NCBI RefSeq assembly: GCF_003996965.1
Contig: NZ_QWDM01000006.1
Span: 1-64,000 of the forward strand
Source: Flavobacterium cupreum
GTDB lineage: Bacteria > Bacteroidota > Bacteroidia > Flavobacteriales > Flavobacteriaceae
Direction: 5' to 3'
Length of the DNA: 64,000 bases
A program made the position numbers and the translations under genes. The notes beneath the pieces are model-generated. The model was not told the DNA's origin and made no database searches. It saw nothing but the letters and a program-made list of their open reading frames with translations. Of the stretch, positions 54,012 to 62,409 are shown one piece after another (position 1 is the first letter of the stretch; every line of letters starts with the position of its first letter).

Positions 54012-54727
54012 TGCGTGGGGTTGTTGCCTTGAAATAGTTCGACGGTTATTGCCATTTTTAACCCCAGAACCAGATTTTGCTCTGCACCACAAACCGTCGC
54101 TGCAATACTGGTAACGTTGGTTTCCCAGTCTTTATCCTTTCTTTTCTTCTCATAGGCTGCATATCGGGCAACTGAAGTAGCAGTTAGGATTATACGTTTA
54201 TCCTCAGCAGAGAATCCAGTATTGGCGAGAACACTCGCCTCATAAGAAACAATAGCCGACTGGATATCTTCATAGGAACCAGCGGCAACTAAAGGAAGGT
54301 TGTTTACAAATATTATGAAATTTGCCTTGGCACTTGCCCCCATTGTACATGCTGTCAACACATCAGTAATAGCATTTTCGTTGTTTGCTAGCAATGTGAT
54401 CTCCGGCAGTCTTCCGGACAAATTATAATGGCTGGATAAAGGCATCACCTCGGGGTGGGCAGCTGAAACCGAATCAACTAAACTAGCGATCTCTTCAATA
54501 GACTGTGAATTATAGTCGGTTTCGTCGATAATCTCCAGGATTTCATTATGCATACTTCCGGCGATGTCGAATGGATTCGCTGGATTCGCTGGATTCACAG
54601 GCCCGATGCCTGATTTTTTTGCGCTTTCAGTTAGATGCGCAGTTTCAGAAGTTTCACCTGTATAATCATTTGAACAGGCAATAGTGAATAGTGGCAGGAT
54701 TGCCAGCAATATTTTTAAATTTTTCAT
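54008..54727 (-). CDS. Lipoprotein of unknown function (239 aa)
   Basis: It has a lipoprotein signal (KNLKILLAILPLFTIACSND, lipobox TIAC). A short tandem 9-base repeat (GGATTCGCT, 54573-54596) encodes NPANPANP near residue 45. The rest is helical without known motifs, ending in a hydrophobic-charged helix (LGLKMAITVELFQ). A pairing with the small membrane protein downstream is indicated by the overlapping GTGA. The two look like a surface or immunity-type pair, but the function is unknown. Confidence 0.7.
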   Translation of the reverse strand: MKNLKILLAILPLFTIACSNDYTGETSETAHLTESAKKSGIGPVNPANPANPFDIAGSMHNEILEIIDETDYNSQSIEEIASLVDSVSAAHPEVMPLSSHYNLSGRLPEITLLANNENAITDVLTACTMGASAKANFIIFVNNLPLVAAGSYEDIQSAIVSYEASVLANTGFSAEDKRIILTATSVARYAAYEKKRKDKDWETNVTSIAATVCGAEQNLVLGLKMAITVELFQGNNPTQ

Positions 54728-55073
54728 GTGTACTAGTGTTAAATGTTACTGATTACTTTTTTTCGTCAGTTCATTTTTCACCTCGAGGGAAAGCAGAACG
54801 ATGCTGGTTTAAGCCAGGCTTTGCTTTTGAATTCAGAGCAAAACTATGTGCTAAATGCGCGACTGACAAATGGTTGTCTGGACATTTACAGCATTTTTAC
54901 TAGCATTTTTCTGAAAATCGACACAGCTTTTTTTGCGTACGCTTTGTAGGTTTTTCCTGTTTTTATATTATATTTGATATATTCATCTCTATTTCATCTG
55001 CCCCAACTCTCGCTATGATACTTATGGTATAAAATGGGAGTTTCTACCAATGGAAATAGCTTAAACTTAACCT

Positions 55074-56753
55074 ATGATTAAAAGATATTTCCTTACAATA
55101 TCTTTATGCTTTAGTCATTGTATACATGCACAAAAGCATATGATTCAAATTCCTGATTCGTTAAATGGTAAGGATTTTGATTATCTCTTTGACCGTATCG
55201 AAGATGATCGTATAAGTGATGGTTCTCGTTCAGTATACCTGATCTCATTTCTGATAAAGGCCAGGACGGAGGAAAATTGGGAAGAACTTTCCAATGCTTA
55301 TAAGAATTATGTCCATTATGCCCCGGACCAGCTTAAGCTGGTCTACGCCGATAGTATGGTTTGGGCAGCCAAAAAATCAAACATCGATGAAGTTATAGGA
55401 TCAGCATACCTGTCCAAAGGCATCTCGTATTATAGACAGAAACGCCTTAAAGAGGCAATGGATATTTATTTGGTCGCTGACCATTATGTTAAAAAAACAA
55501 ATGATCCATACCTCATCCACAAAACCAAATATCAAATTGGGCAGATAAAATTTTATCTGGGATATTACAAGGAAGCAACCGCACTTTTTAAGGAGTGTAT
55601 CGGTTACTTTAAGCACACCAACGTCAGGGCATACTTAAACTCGCTGCACGCATTGGGCTCCTGCTATAAGATGGTAGGCAATCACGGCCTGTGCACAACG
55701 ATTAATCGGACAGGAATAGAAGAAGGAATCAGGACTGGAAACATTGATATGGAACCAAACTTCATATTTTGTGAAGGAGTAAATCAATGCATGATCCATA
55801 ACTACACGCTAGGCGTAGAAAAAATACAATCTTCACTGCCCGCTATTCGCGCCAATAAGGATTTCTCTAATGAAATGGTTGGATACTTCTATTTAGGAAA
55901 GGCTTACTGGGGTCTGAATGATAAGGAAAAGGCAGTGGCATACTTTAAAAAAGTGGACGCAATGTATCTAAAAAGAGATTACATGCGTCCAGATCTCAGG
56001 GTAGCGTATGAGTTTTTGATTACCTATTACAAAGACAAAAAAATGATCAAAACACAGCTTTACTATGTTGAGAAATTACTTGAGATAGATAAAAAGCTGC
56101 ACCTTACCTATACCTATCTTCAGGGAAAAATTCGTAAAGAATATGATACGCAACAGCTTGTGGAAGAGCAAAAGGATCTTAGGAGTTCCCTTGATGTTCG
56201 AAAACATAATGATCAGATATTTTTGTCCATAATCAGTATCATGTGCATCGTTATTGTCTACGGGATAATAAAGTATTTTAAGAATAAAAAGGAAGCAAGG
56301 AAAAAATATGAAGAATTAGTGCAAAAAATTGAAGTGGCTGATAAGGCTAAAGTTTACAAAGGAGATGAGTCCGATTTTTCAATAAGCAAGGATGCCGAAG
56401 AGGCCGTTTTACACAGCTTGAAGAAATTTGAAAAAAGTAAAAAGTACCTTGAAAAGGATTTGAATCTAACCAAACTGGCAGTTTACTGCAATACTAACAC
56501 CAAGTACTTATCACTGATTATTTTTCGTCACAAGAATAAAAAATTCAATGGATACATCAATTGTCTTAAGGTAGATAATATTGCCCAGAGGATTAGAAAT
56601 GAAAAAGTGCTTCAGAACTATACCCACGATGCCCTTGCCGAAGAAGCAGGCTTCAGCAGTACCCGAAGGTTTGTCAAGGCCTTTGTTAGCTGTACCGAAA
56701 TAACGCCGAAATATTTTATTGAAGAATTGAAAAAGGATGACAGTGCATTGTAA
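55074..56753 (+). CDS. TPR sensor with AraC-type DNA-binding domain
   Basis: A 559-residue protein. An N-terminal signal (ISLCFSHCIHAQ) is followed by periplasmic TPR repeats (about residues 90-330, for example AYLSKGISYYRQKRLKEAMD). One membrane helix (SIISIMCIVIVYGIIKYF) lies at about 385-402, then a cytoplasmic linker. The C-terminal AraC helix-turn-helix (LNLTKLAVYCNTNTKYLSLI, DALAEEAGFSSTRRFVKAF) is around 460-540. This one-component membrane regulator type is common in Bacteroidota. It may control the SusCD locus or the ICE. Confidence 0.85.
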   Translation: MIKRYFLTISLCFSHCIHAQKHMIQIPDSLNGKDFDYLFDRIEDDRISDGSRSVYLISFLIKARTEENWEELSNAYKNYVHYAPDQLKLVYADSMVWAAKKSNIDEVIGSAYLSKGISYYRQKRLKEAMDIYLVADHYVKKTNDPYLIHKTKYQIGQIKFYLGYYKEATALFKECIGYFKHTNVRAYLNSLHALGSCYKMVGNHGLCTTINRTGIEEGIRTGNIDMEPNFIFCEGVNQCMIHNYTLGVEKIQSSLPAIRANKDFSNEMVGYFYLGKAYWGLNDKEKAVAYFKKVDAMYLKRDYMRPDLRVAYEFLITYYKDKKMIKTQLYYVEKLLEIDKKLHLTYTYLQGKIRKEYDTQQLVEEQKDLRSSLDVRKHNDQIFLSIISIMCIVIVYGIIKYFKNKKEARKKYEELVQKIEVADKAKVYKGDESDFSISKDAEEAVLHSLKKFEKSKKYLEKDLNLTKLAVYCNTNTKYLSLIIFRHKNKKFNGYINCLKVDNIAQRIRNEKVLQNYTHDALAEEAGFSSTRRFVKAFVSCTEITPKYFIEELKKDDSAL

Positions 56754-56798
56754 GACAATTATACAAACCAGATACTTTATAGTGTGAGTACAAAATTA

Positions 56799-57161
56799 TT
56801 AAAGATCATTGGAATTCATCAGTGTAAAAGAGGCCTTGAGACTATTAAAGATTTCCTTTGGCTCTGACGATGCCGCCACCGCGGTCCGCGATTCTGTTAA
56901 CTGCTCAATTGTCTTCGGATTCACTTTCTTTTTAGTTGCCGTTGTGATTAGCTTATTGTAAGCCTTGTCCAGATAAGCTTTGACCTGTTCAAGTTTCTTT
57001 TCAAATTCCTTTTTTGTAAGTATGAAATTGCCGACATTGGCATGTTTAAAATTGTAGTGCTTTACCAGTAAATCTTCCCAGGTATCCGTATTGGCACCAT
57101 GTTTGAACCGGTCGCAGTCCCAGCACCTGCGGATAAAAAATTCATAAGTTGTGTTGTCCAT
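56799..57161 (-). CDS. Hypothetical protein with Cys/His motif (about 120 aa)
   Basis: ATG 57161 gives 120 residues; a further ATG at 57197 adds 12. The N-terminal region has FIRRCWDCDRFKHG (CxxC) and HYNFKHANVG, which might bind zinc. Then a coiled coil (KKEFEKKLEQVKAYLDKAY) follows. No family is recognised. It converges with the TPR-AraC gene. Confidence 0.6.
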   Translation of the reverse strand: MDNTTYEFFIRRCWDCDRFKHGANTDTWEDLLVKHYNFKHANVGNFILTKKEFEKKLEQVKAYLDKAYNKLITTATKKKVNPKTIEQLTESRTAVAASSEPKEIFNSLKASFTLMNSNDL

Positions 57162-57448
57162 TCTATGTCTTGCTGTATTATAGTAATAAGTCGTCAAAAA
57201 TTAAACCAGCAAATTAATAGAAAGTAATTGGTTTTTCCCAGAAGATTGCGGAATTAAGACTCAAGATATCGATGATACATCTTTTGAGTATTCCTTAAGT
57301 TTTTCAGATGCTTCAGATTTGTCCTTAAGTGTTGATGTAATTATTGAGAGTTATTTATTGTGGCCATGTTTTGTCAGGACGACACCCGTGCTCTCCGCTG
57401 TATCTTTTTCCTTGAAAAAGGATGTCGCTGCGATCACTGTCGCAAATG

Positions 57449-58045
57449 TTATAATGGAGAATCCATGAGTTTTTTTTTCAATCTCTCATATTCCTCTTCA
57501 GTAAGAGCGCCGGAATTCTTTAGATCAACAAGCCGTTGCAGCTCAATGCCAATATTGCTCACCTCATCGTGAACTGTTTTTAAAGGATTTCGGCTGCTCT
57601 TATATTCCTGTATGTATTGATTGACTATCCCGGAAAAATGTACCGCCTTGCTAAGATGTGTCTCGCCCATTTGGGAAGTTACACCTTCCGTTCTTCTGAT
57701 CCCGATATGACCGAAGTTCAAATAATGGCCTAAAAACCCGCTGGAAACAACGGAATCATACAAATCGAAAATTGGAATTTGTATCCGTGTTTTGTTCCAT
57801 GGCAGGATACCTCTTGTTACTAGTAGTTCTGCACCATCAAAACTCCACGCAATACTGGCAAAGTTCAGCACTTTTATTACGTTGGAGATGGCTATTATGG
57901 GTCCGAATATCAAAATAACAGTAGCTAGCCATTTTGTTTGAAGGCCAAGCGCTACATAAATGAAAAATAAAGAAAGTAGAATAAGAATTGCTGGCTTTAC
58001 ATATACAATCCAGTGCTTTTTTGTGATGAGGTTTGTTGGTGCCAT
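57449..58045 (-). CDS. Membrane protein with SHOCT C-terminus
   Basis: A 198-residue protein with two adjacent transmembrane helices (PAILILLSLFFIYVALGL and WLATVILIFGPIIAISNVI). A PH-like domain follows (LLVTRGILPWNKTRIQIPI), then a C-terminal SHOCT motif, LKNSGALTEEEYERLKKKL. SHOCT domains are oligomerisation helices. The role here is unknown. The 200 bases downstream (57250-57448) hold nothing I can support. Confidence 0.75.
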   Translation of the reverse strand: MAPTNLITKKHWIVYVKPAILILLSLFFIYVALGLQTKWLATVILIFGPIIAISNVIKVLNFASIAWSFDGAELLVTRGILPWNKTRIQIPIFDLYDSVVSSGFLGHYLNFGHIGIRRTEGVTSQMGETHLSKAVHFSGIVNQYIQEYKSSRNPLKTVHDEVSNIGIELQRLVDLKNSGALTEEEYERLKKKLMDSPL

Positions 58046-58218
58046 ACATGATTTTTTAGAAGTAATGGGCTCGCAATTTTATGATTATATAAAATTGCAA
58101 CAACGTTTACCTTAGCCCATTAAGGAAATATTTGTATACGTGAAAGATATGAAATATCTTCAATATTTAAAAAAATATAATTTAACGTTAGTATAAGAAC
58201 ATTTTCTTTATCACATTA

Positions 58219-58719
58219 TTAATAAGTCTTAACAGACTTATTAATGTAAATTTTTCTATTTCCTTTCATAGTAACATTTAGAATATTGGTTGTGGCAAAC
58301 CTTGTTAATATCACAGAAACATTTTTAGATTCAAAATCTAATTTATGAATTTCTTTCAAATTTTTAGTAACTTCATTAGTTGACCTTGGATCATTAAAAT
58401 ATCCGCTCTGTATTAAATCTCTAATTCTTTGAGTCAGTCTGGATTTTTCTAGCCTATCAGGAGTCAGAGGATTTTTAGATTTAACATCAAATTCGATATC
58501 CATCATTTCTTTTGGATGAATCCCTAGAGCAAAACAAACTCCTATGAAATAAGAAATGGTGGTTTCAGATCCATTTTCTATATCAGAAATAGTGTTATAG
58601 CTAAAACCAGTCATCACAACTAGATCTAAAATCTCCAGTTTTGCCTTGATTCTATAAGCTTTAATTCTTAAACCTAAAGTCTTTAATGCAGTTTCATTTT
58701 TATATCTAGCCATATCCAA
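58219..58719 (-). CDS. XRE-type helix-turn-helix regulator
   Basis: A 166-residue protein. The N-terminal HTH (IKAYRIKAKLEILDLVVMTG, then FSYNTISDIENGSETTISY) is of the XRE/Cro type at about residues 15-70. The C-terminal part is a second domain with winged-helix-like strands (LTQRIRDLIQSGYFNDPRST). It starts 138 bases before the structured RNA at 58857, in the opposite direction; a promoter for the RNA lies between. It may control the divergent RNA/SusCD transcript. Confidence 0.75.
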   Translation of the reverse strand: MDMARYKNETALKTLGLRIKAYRIKAKLEILDLVVMTGFSYNTISDIENGSETTISYFIGVCFALGIHPKEMMDIEFDVKSKNPLTPDRLEKSRLTQRIRDLIQSGYFNDPRSTNEVTKNLKEIHKLDFESKNVSVILTRFATTNILNVTMKGNRKIYINKSVKTY

Positions 58720-58763
58720 ATTGACAAATTCATTTGACTACAAAAAATATCTTTTAATGAAAT

Positions 58764-58794
58764 TTTGTAGTTAAAAAAAAGTTGTATATATTTG
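58764..58794 (+). promoter_or_regulatory. Promoter for structured RNA copy B
   Basis: TTTG at 58764-58767 and TATATTTG at 58787-58794 are 19 bases apart, a full match to the Bacteroidota promoter TTTG-N19-TAnnTTTG. Transcription would start at about 58800 and enter the rod-shaped RNA after about 57 bases. A second -7-like box (TAAATTTG) is at 58805-58812 without a matching -33 element. Confidence 0.7.
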
Positions 58795-58856
58795 ATTTTT
58801 AAAATAAATTTGCGATTCTTCATATAAAAATATTTGAAGCTTTCGCTTTGAATCCT

Positions 58857-58965
58857 GTTTCAAAAAACTTGGCAGTTTAAACCCACAGGATGATAAGTAG
58901 ATTGCTCACGCTTACGGGCGTGGGCTCACTTATTTGTGGGTGGGTATGCCAAGTACCTTTGAAAC
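58857..58965 (+). ncRNA. Rod-shaped structured RNA, copy B (109 nt)
   Basis: Nested helices in order are GTTTCAAA/TTTGAAAC, ACTTGGCA/TGCCAAGT, CCCACA/TGTGGG, ATAAGT/ACTTAT and GCTCACGC-TTACGG-GCGTGGGC. They match the helix order and total length (109 nt) of copy A at 16425-16533, with compensating base changes in most pairs. Tail: AATAAGCTGAGTTCCGCGCC and eight T (58986-58993), similar to copy A's CTGCGCC plus T-tract. Both copies share the strand CTTATT-Y-GTGG. It is likely a small RNA or structured leader; a 6S-like or regulatory antisense role is possible. Confidence 0.75.
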
Positions 58966-59109
58966 AATAAGCTGAGTTCCGCGCCTTTTTTTTGGCTATA
59001 CCTCAACTTCTCAAAGCTTCTTCACGATAATTAAGAATCGCAGCCATTGTGTCTAACCCTTAACCGGTTTGCCTATGTTGTAGTTTCTTTATTTTTATTT
59101 TTTATAATG

Positions 59110-59157
59110 CCTGGCCCGTACTGGTATTCCCGCTGAATTAGTCGGGGAAGGGCTGGG
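59110..59157 (+). promoter_or_regulatory. Structured leader hairpin upstream of susC
   Basis: CCTGGCCC (59110-59117) pairs with GGGCTGGG (59150-59157), including two wobble pairs, and inside it TTCCCG pairs with CGGGGAA. It lies in the 380 bases between the rod RNA and the SusC gene and could be part of a long 5' leader. A perfect small hairpin TTCTGC-AATATC-GCAGAA follows at 59188-59205. Confidence 0.5.
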
Positions 59158-59286
59158 TTATTATATTATCAATAACCATTATATTTTTTCTGCAATATCG
59201 CAGAACTGCAATCCATACAACAGCTATTAACTCATTCAAATAACCAAAACCAAATTATGCCTATGGTAAATTAATTAACAAGAAAA

Positions 59287-59325
59287 GCCTTCTATAACAG
59301 TGCGTCAACATAAGCTATAGAAGGC
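59287..59325 (+). promoter_or_regulatory. 10-bp hairpin shortly before the SusC start
   Basis: GCCTTCTATA (59287-59296) pairs perfectly with TATAGAAGGC (59316-59325) around a 19-base loop, ending 45 bases before the SusC start codon. Such a leader hairpin may be an RNA control element of susC translation; there is no T-tract, so it is not a terminator. Confidence 0.5.
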
Positions 59326-59370
59326 GAGAGAAAACCAAACTTTCGTTCAATTTTAATCCTTTTTAAATTT

Positions 59371-62300
59371 ATGAAAAATCTTTCATTTAACAAAGGCAGG
59401 CCCTCCTGTCTTTGCATATTTATTTTCGCAATGCTGCTTTCCAATCAAATTTATTCCTCTGAACTAACGTTCGGAAGCTATGTGAAGCAGTCACAACAAC
59501 AAATTACAGGAACAGTTACTGATGTCGCCGGACCACTTCCCAGCGTAACGGTCATTGTCAAAGGAACTACTACTTCAGCCGTAACAGATGAAAAAGGTAA
59601 TTTTTCCATTACGGCCAGTTCTACAGACATTTTAGTGTTTACATTCATTGGCTATACCACTCAGGAAATTATCGTGGGAAGACAGACTTCAATAAAAGTA
59701 ATATTGTCGGAAGATAGTACACAGCTTCAAGAAGTGACTATTAATGCCGGGTATTATTCAGTAAAAGAAAAAGAACGAACTGGGAGTATTTCAAGAATAA
59801 CTTCCAAAGATATAGAAACGCAACCTGTAACTAATATGTTAGCAACTATGCAAGGACGCATGGCTGGAGTAAGTATCACGCAGAATTCGGGTGTTCCCGG
59901 TGGTGGATTTGACATCCAAATTAGGGGACAGAACAGTCTACGATCAGATGCAAACCGTCCGTTGTTCATTATTGATGGTGTACCCTATGCCAGTGAAACC
60001 ACAGGGTTTTACTTAACTGCTGGAGCACAGCCTACAACAACAAGTCCGCTCAATAGCATAAATCCAAGTGATATTGAAAGTATTGAAGTATTGAAGGATG
60101 CGGATGCAACGGCAATCTATGGCTCGCGAGGAGCAAATGGTGTTGTCCTTATCACCACAAAAAAAGGTAAGGCAGGAAAAACCACTTTTAACGTTACAAC
60201 AATGAATGGCACTGGACGCGTTACAAGATTTATGGATCTGATGAATACAGAGCAATATTTAGCTATGCGAAATGAAGCATTTGTTAACGACGGGATTCAA
60301 CCCGGTCCCTCGGACTATGACGTGAATGGTACATGGGATTCCAATAAATATACAGATTGGCAAAAGGAGCTGACTGGTGGCACTGTACAGATTAATGATG
60401 TAAAATATTCAATATCAGGAGGCTCAGCAAAGACGCAATTTTTGATCAGTGGAGACTTTCATAAGGAAACAAGCGTATTCCCTGGTGAGTTCCGATATAA
60501 AAAAGGAGGAGTACATGTTAATTTAAACCATACATCGGATGATGAAAAATTCAGAGCCCAATTTTCTGGTGGATATACCGTTCAAGATAATCTACAACCG
60601 GGAACCGATCTTTCCGCTGTTTCCAAAAGGCTTGCGCCGAACGCTCCATCTTTGTATACTCCAGATGGAAATTTAAATTGGGAAAACAGTACATGGGAAA
60701 ATCCGTTGAGCTTGTTGGAAAGCAAGACTAAAGGCAGGACAGGCGATCTTTTAGCAAATGTATTGTTCAGTTACCAAATATTGCCTGAACTCACAGTAAA
60801 GAGTAGTTTTGGATTTACTGACCTGCGACATGAGGAATCTCGAACGATGCCCTCTAGTATGTATGATCCCGCATACGAAGCAGGGAGCGAATATTCAATA
60901 CTATACTTAAATACTACTTCGCGACGTTCATGGATTGTTGAGCCACAGGTAGAATGGTCCAAATCATGGAATAAAAGCAGGACAAGCGTACTTGCGGGAG
61001 TAACGTTCCAACAATTAAACGGCAGGCAGCTGGTTCAGGAAGGAGATGGTTTTGCGAGCAATGCGCTGATTTATAACTTAGCATCAGCCTATGTTGTAGA
61101 TATCAGGAATGATAGCGAGCAGGATTATCGTTATCAGGCATTCTTTGGCCGGGCTAATTATAACTACGATGATCGGTATATAGTAAACCTTACCGGAAGG
61201 CGCGATGGTTCAAGTCGCTTCGGACCTGGAAAACAGTTTGCCTATTTCGGGGCAGTTGGCGCGGCCTGGCTCTTTACAAATGAAAAATTATTTAAAGAAC
61301 ATTCGACCTTTCTTAGCTTTGGAAAGCTACGTGCAAGTTACGGCACAAGTGGGAGCGACCAAATTGGTGATTATCAATTTATGGATACGTACACATCAAG
61401 TGGCAACAACTATAATGGTATAAGCGGTCTTCAGCCCACACGACTGTTTAATCCTGATTTTGGCTGGGAGAGTAATACCAAGGTGGAGGTTGCATTAGAA
61501 ACAGGCTTTTTGAAAGACCGAATTTTCTTAACCACCGGATGGTACTCTAACCGTTCATCTAATCAATTGGTAGGAATTCCATTGCCGGGTACGACTGGGT
61601 TCAGTTCAATACAAGCGAACTTAGATGCGACTGTTGAAAACCAAGGAATTGAATTAACGTTGAGAACTGTGAATTTCCACACTGAAGAATTTGACTGGAC
61701 AACAAGTTTTAATATTTCAGCTTCACGTAATAAGTTGCTGTCATTCCCAGATCTTGAGGGATCGACATACCAAAACCAGTATGTAATTGGTCGGGCATTA
61801 AATATCAGGAAAGTTTATCATTATACAGGACTTGATCCTGCAAGCGGCCTTTACACATTCCAAGATGTGAACGGCGACGGAAGCCTGTCAGCTCCCGAAG
61901 ATAAGCAAACTGTTCTCGATCTGAATCCTAAATACTTCGGAGGGCTGCAGAATCAAATCAGCTATAAAGGGGTGCAACTTAATTTCCTGTTCCAGTTTGT
62001 CAAACAGGACAATTATAATGCGACCTACTTAGGAGGGATGCCTGGAATTATGAGCAACCAACCAATAACAGTATTAAACCATTGGCAGCATCCAGGTGAT
62101 ACATCCGGTTATCAGTTATATTCTTCAGGCGTAAACGGCGCAGCCGTCGAGGCATTTTCAAAATACTATGACAGTGATGCGACGATAACGGATGCTTCAT
62201 ATATCAGGCTGAAAAATGTTTCATTATCGTATACCATACCGGAAAAATGGTTATCAGGATTGAAGTGCCGGGTATTTGTCGAAGGGCAAAACCTGCTTAC

Positions 62301-62397
62301 CATTACACACTATAATGGTGCCGATCCTGAATTCAGATCACCGGGTTTCCTGCCACCGCTTAAAATATTTACGGCTGGATTGCAATTTACCTTATAA
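59371..62397 (+). CDS. SusC/RagA family TonB-linked outer-membrane protein
   Basis: A 1008-residue receptor. An N-terminal signal (CIFIFAMLLSNQIYSSE) is followed by a carboxypeptidase-regulatory-like domain (ITGTVTDVAGPLPSVTVIVK, about residues 47-120), then a plug domain (GVSITQNSGVPGGGFDIQIR, ATAIYGSRGANGVVLITTKK) and a 22-strand barrel ending LKIFTAGLQFTL. It imports a nutrient, often a glycan or peptide, using TonB energy. Length is normal. SusD follows 12 bases later. The substrate cannot be read from the sequence. Confidence 0.95.
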   Translation: MKNLSFNKGRPSCLCIFIFAMLLSNQIYSSELTFGSYVKQSQQQITGTVTDVAGPLPSVTVIVKGTTTSAVTDEKGNFSITASSTDILVFTFIGYTTQEIIVGRQTSIKVILSEDSTQLQEVTINAGYYSVKEKERTGSISRITSKDIETQPVTNMLATMQGRMAGVSITQNSGVPGGGFDIQIRGQNSLRSDANRPLFIIDGVPYASETTGFYLTAGAQPTTTSPLNSINPSDIESIEVLKDADATAIYGSRGANGVVLITTKKGKAGKTTFNVTTMNGTGRVTRFMDLMNTEQYLAMRNEAFVNDGIQPGPSDYDVNGTWDSNKYTDWQKELTGGTVQINDVKYSISGGSAKTQFLISGDFHKETSVFPGEFRYKKGGVHVNLNHTSDDEKFRAQFSGGYTVQDNLQPGTDLSAVSKRLAPNAPSLYTPDGNLNWENSTWENPLSLLESKTKGRTGDLLANVLFSYQILPELTVKSSFGFTDLRHEESRTMPSSMYDPAYEAGSEYSILYLNTTSRRSWIVEPQVEWSKSWNKSRTSVLAGVTFQQLNGRQLVQEGDGFASNALIYNLASAYVVDIRNDSEQDYRYQAFFGRANYNYDDRYIVNLTGRRDGSSRFGPGKQFAYFGAVGAAWLFTNEKLFKEHSTFLSFGKLRASYGTSGSDQIGDYQFMDTYTSSGNNYNGISGLQPTRLFNPDFGWESNTKVEVALETGFLKDRIFLTTGWYSNRSSNQLVGIPLPGTTGFSSIQANLDATVENQGIELTLRTVNFHTEEFDWTTSFNISASRNKLLSFPDLEGSTYQNQYVIGRALNIRKVYHYTGLDPASGLYTFQDVNGDGSLSAPEDKQTVLDLNPKYFGGLQNQISYKGVQLNFLFQFVKQDNYNATYLGGMPGIMSNQPITVLNHWQHPGDTSGYQLYSSGVNGAAVEAFSKYYDSDATITDASYIRLKNVSLSYTIPEKWLSGLKCRVFVEGQNLLTITHYNGADPEFRSPGFLPPLKIFTAGLQFTL

Positions 62398-62409
62398 AAT
62401 AACTAGACC

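Noticed and set aside
16425..58965. Rod elements as terminal inverted repeats of one transposon
   Set aside because: The two copies differ in most paired bases while keeping the pairing, and each has its own promoter-like sequence; transposon ends would be near-identical in sequence.
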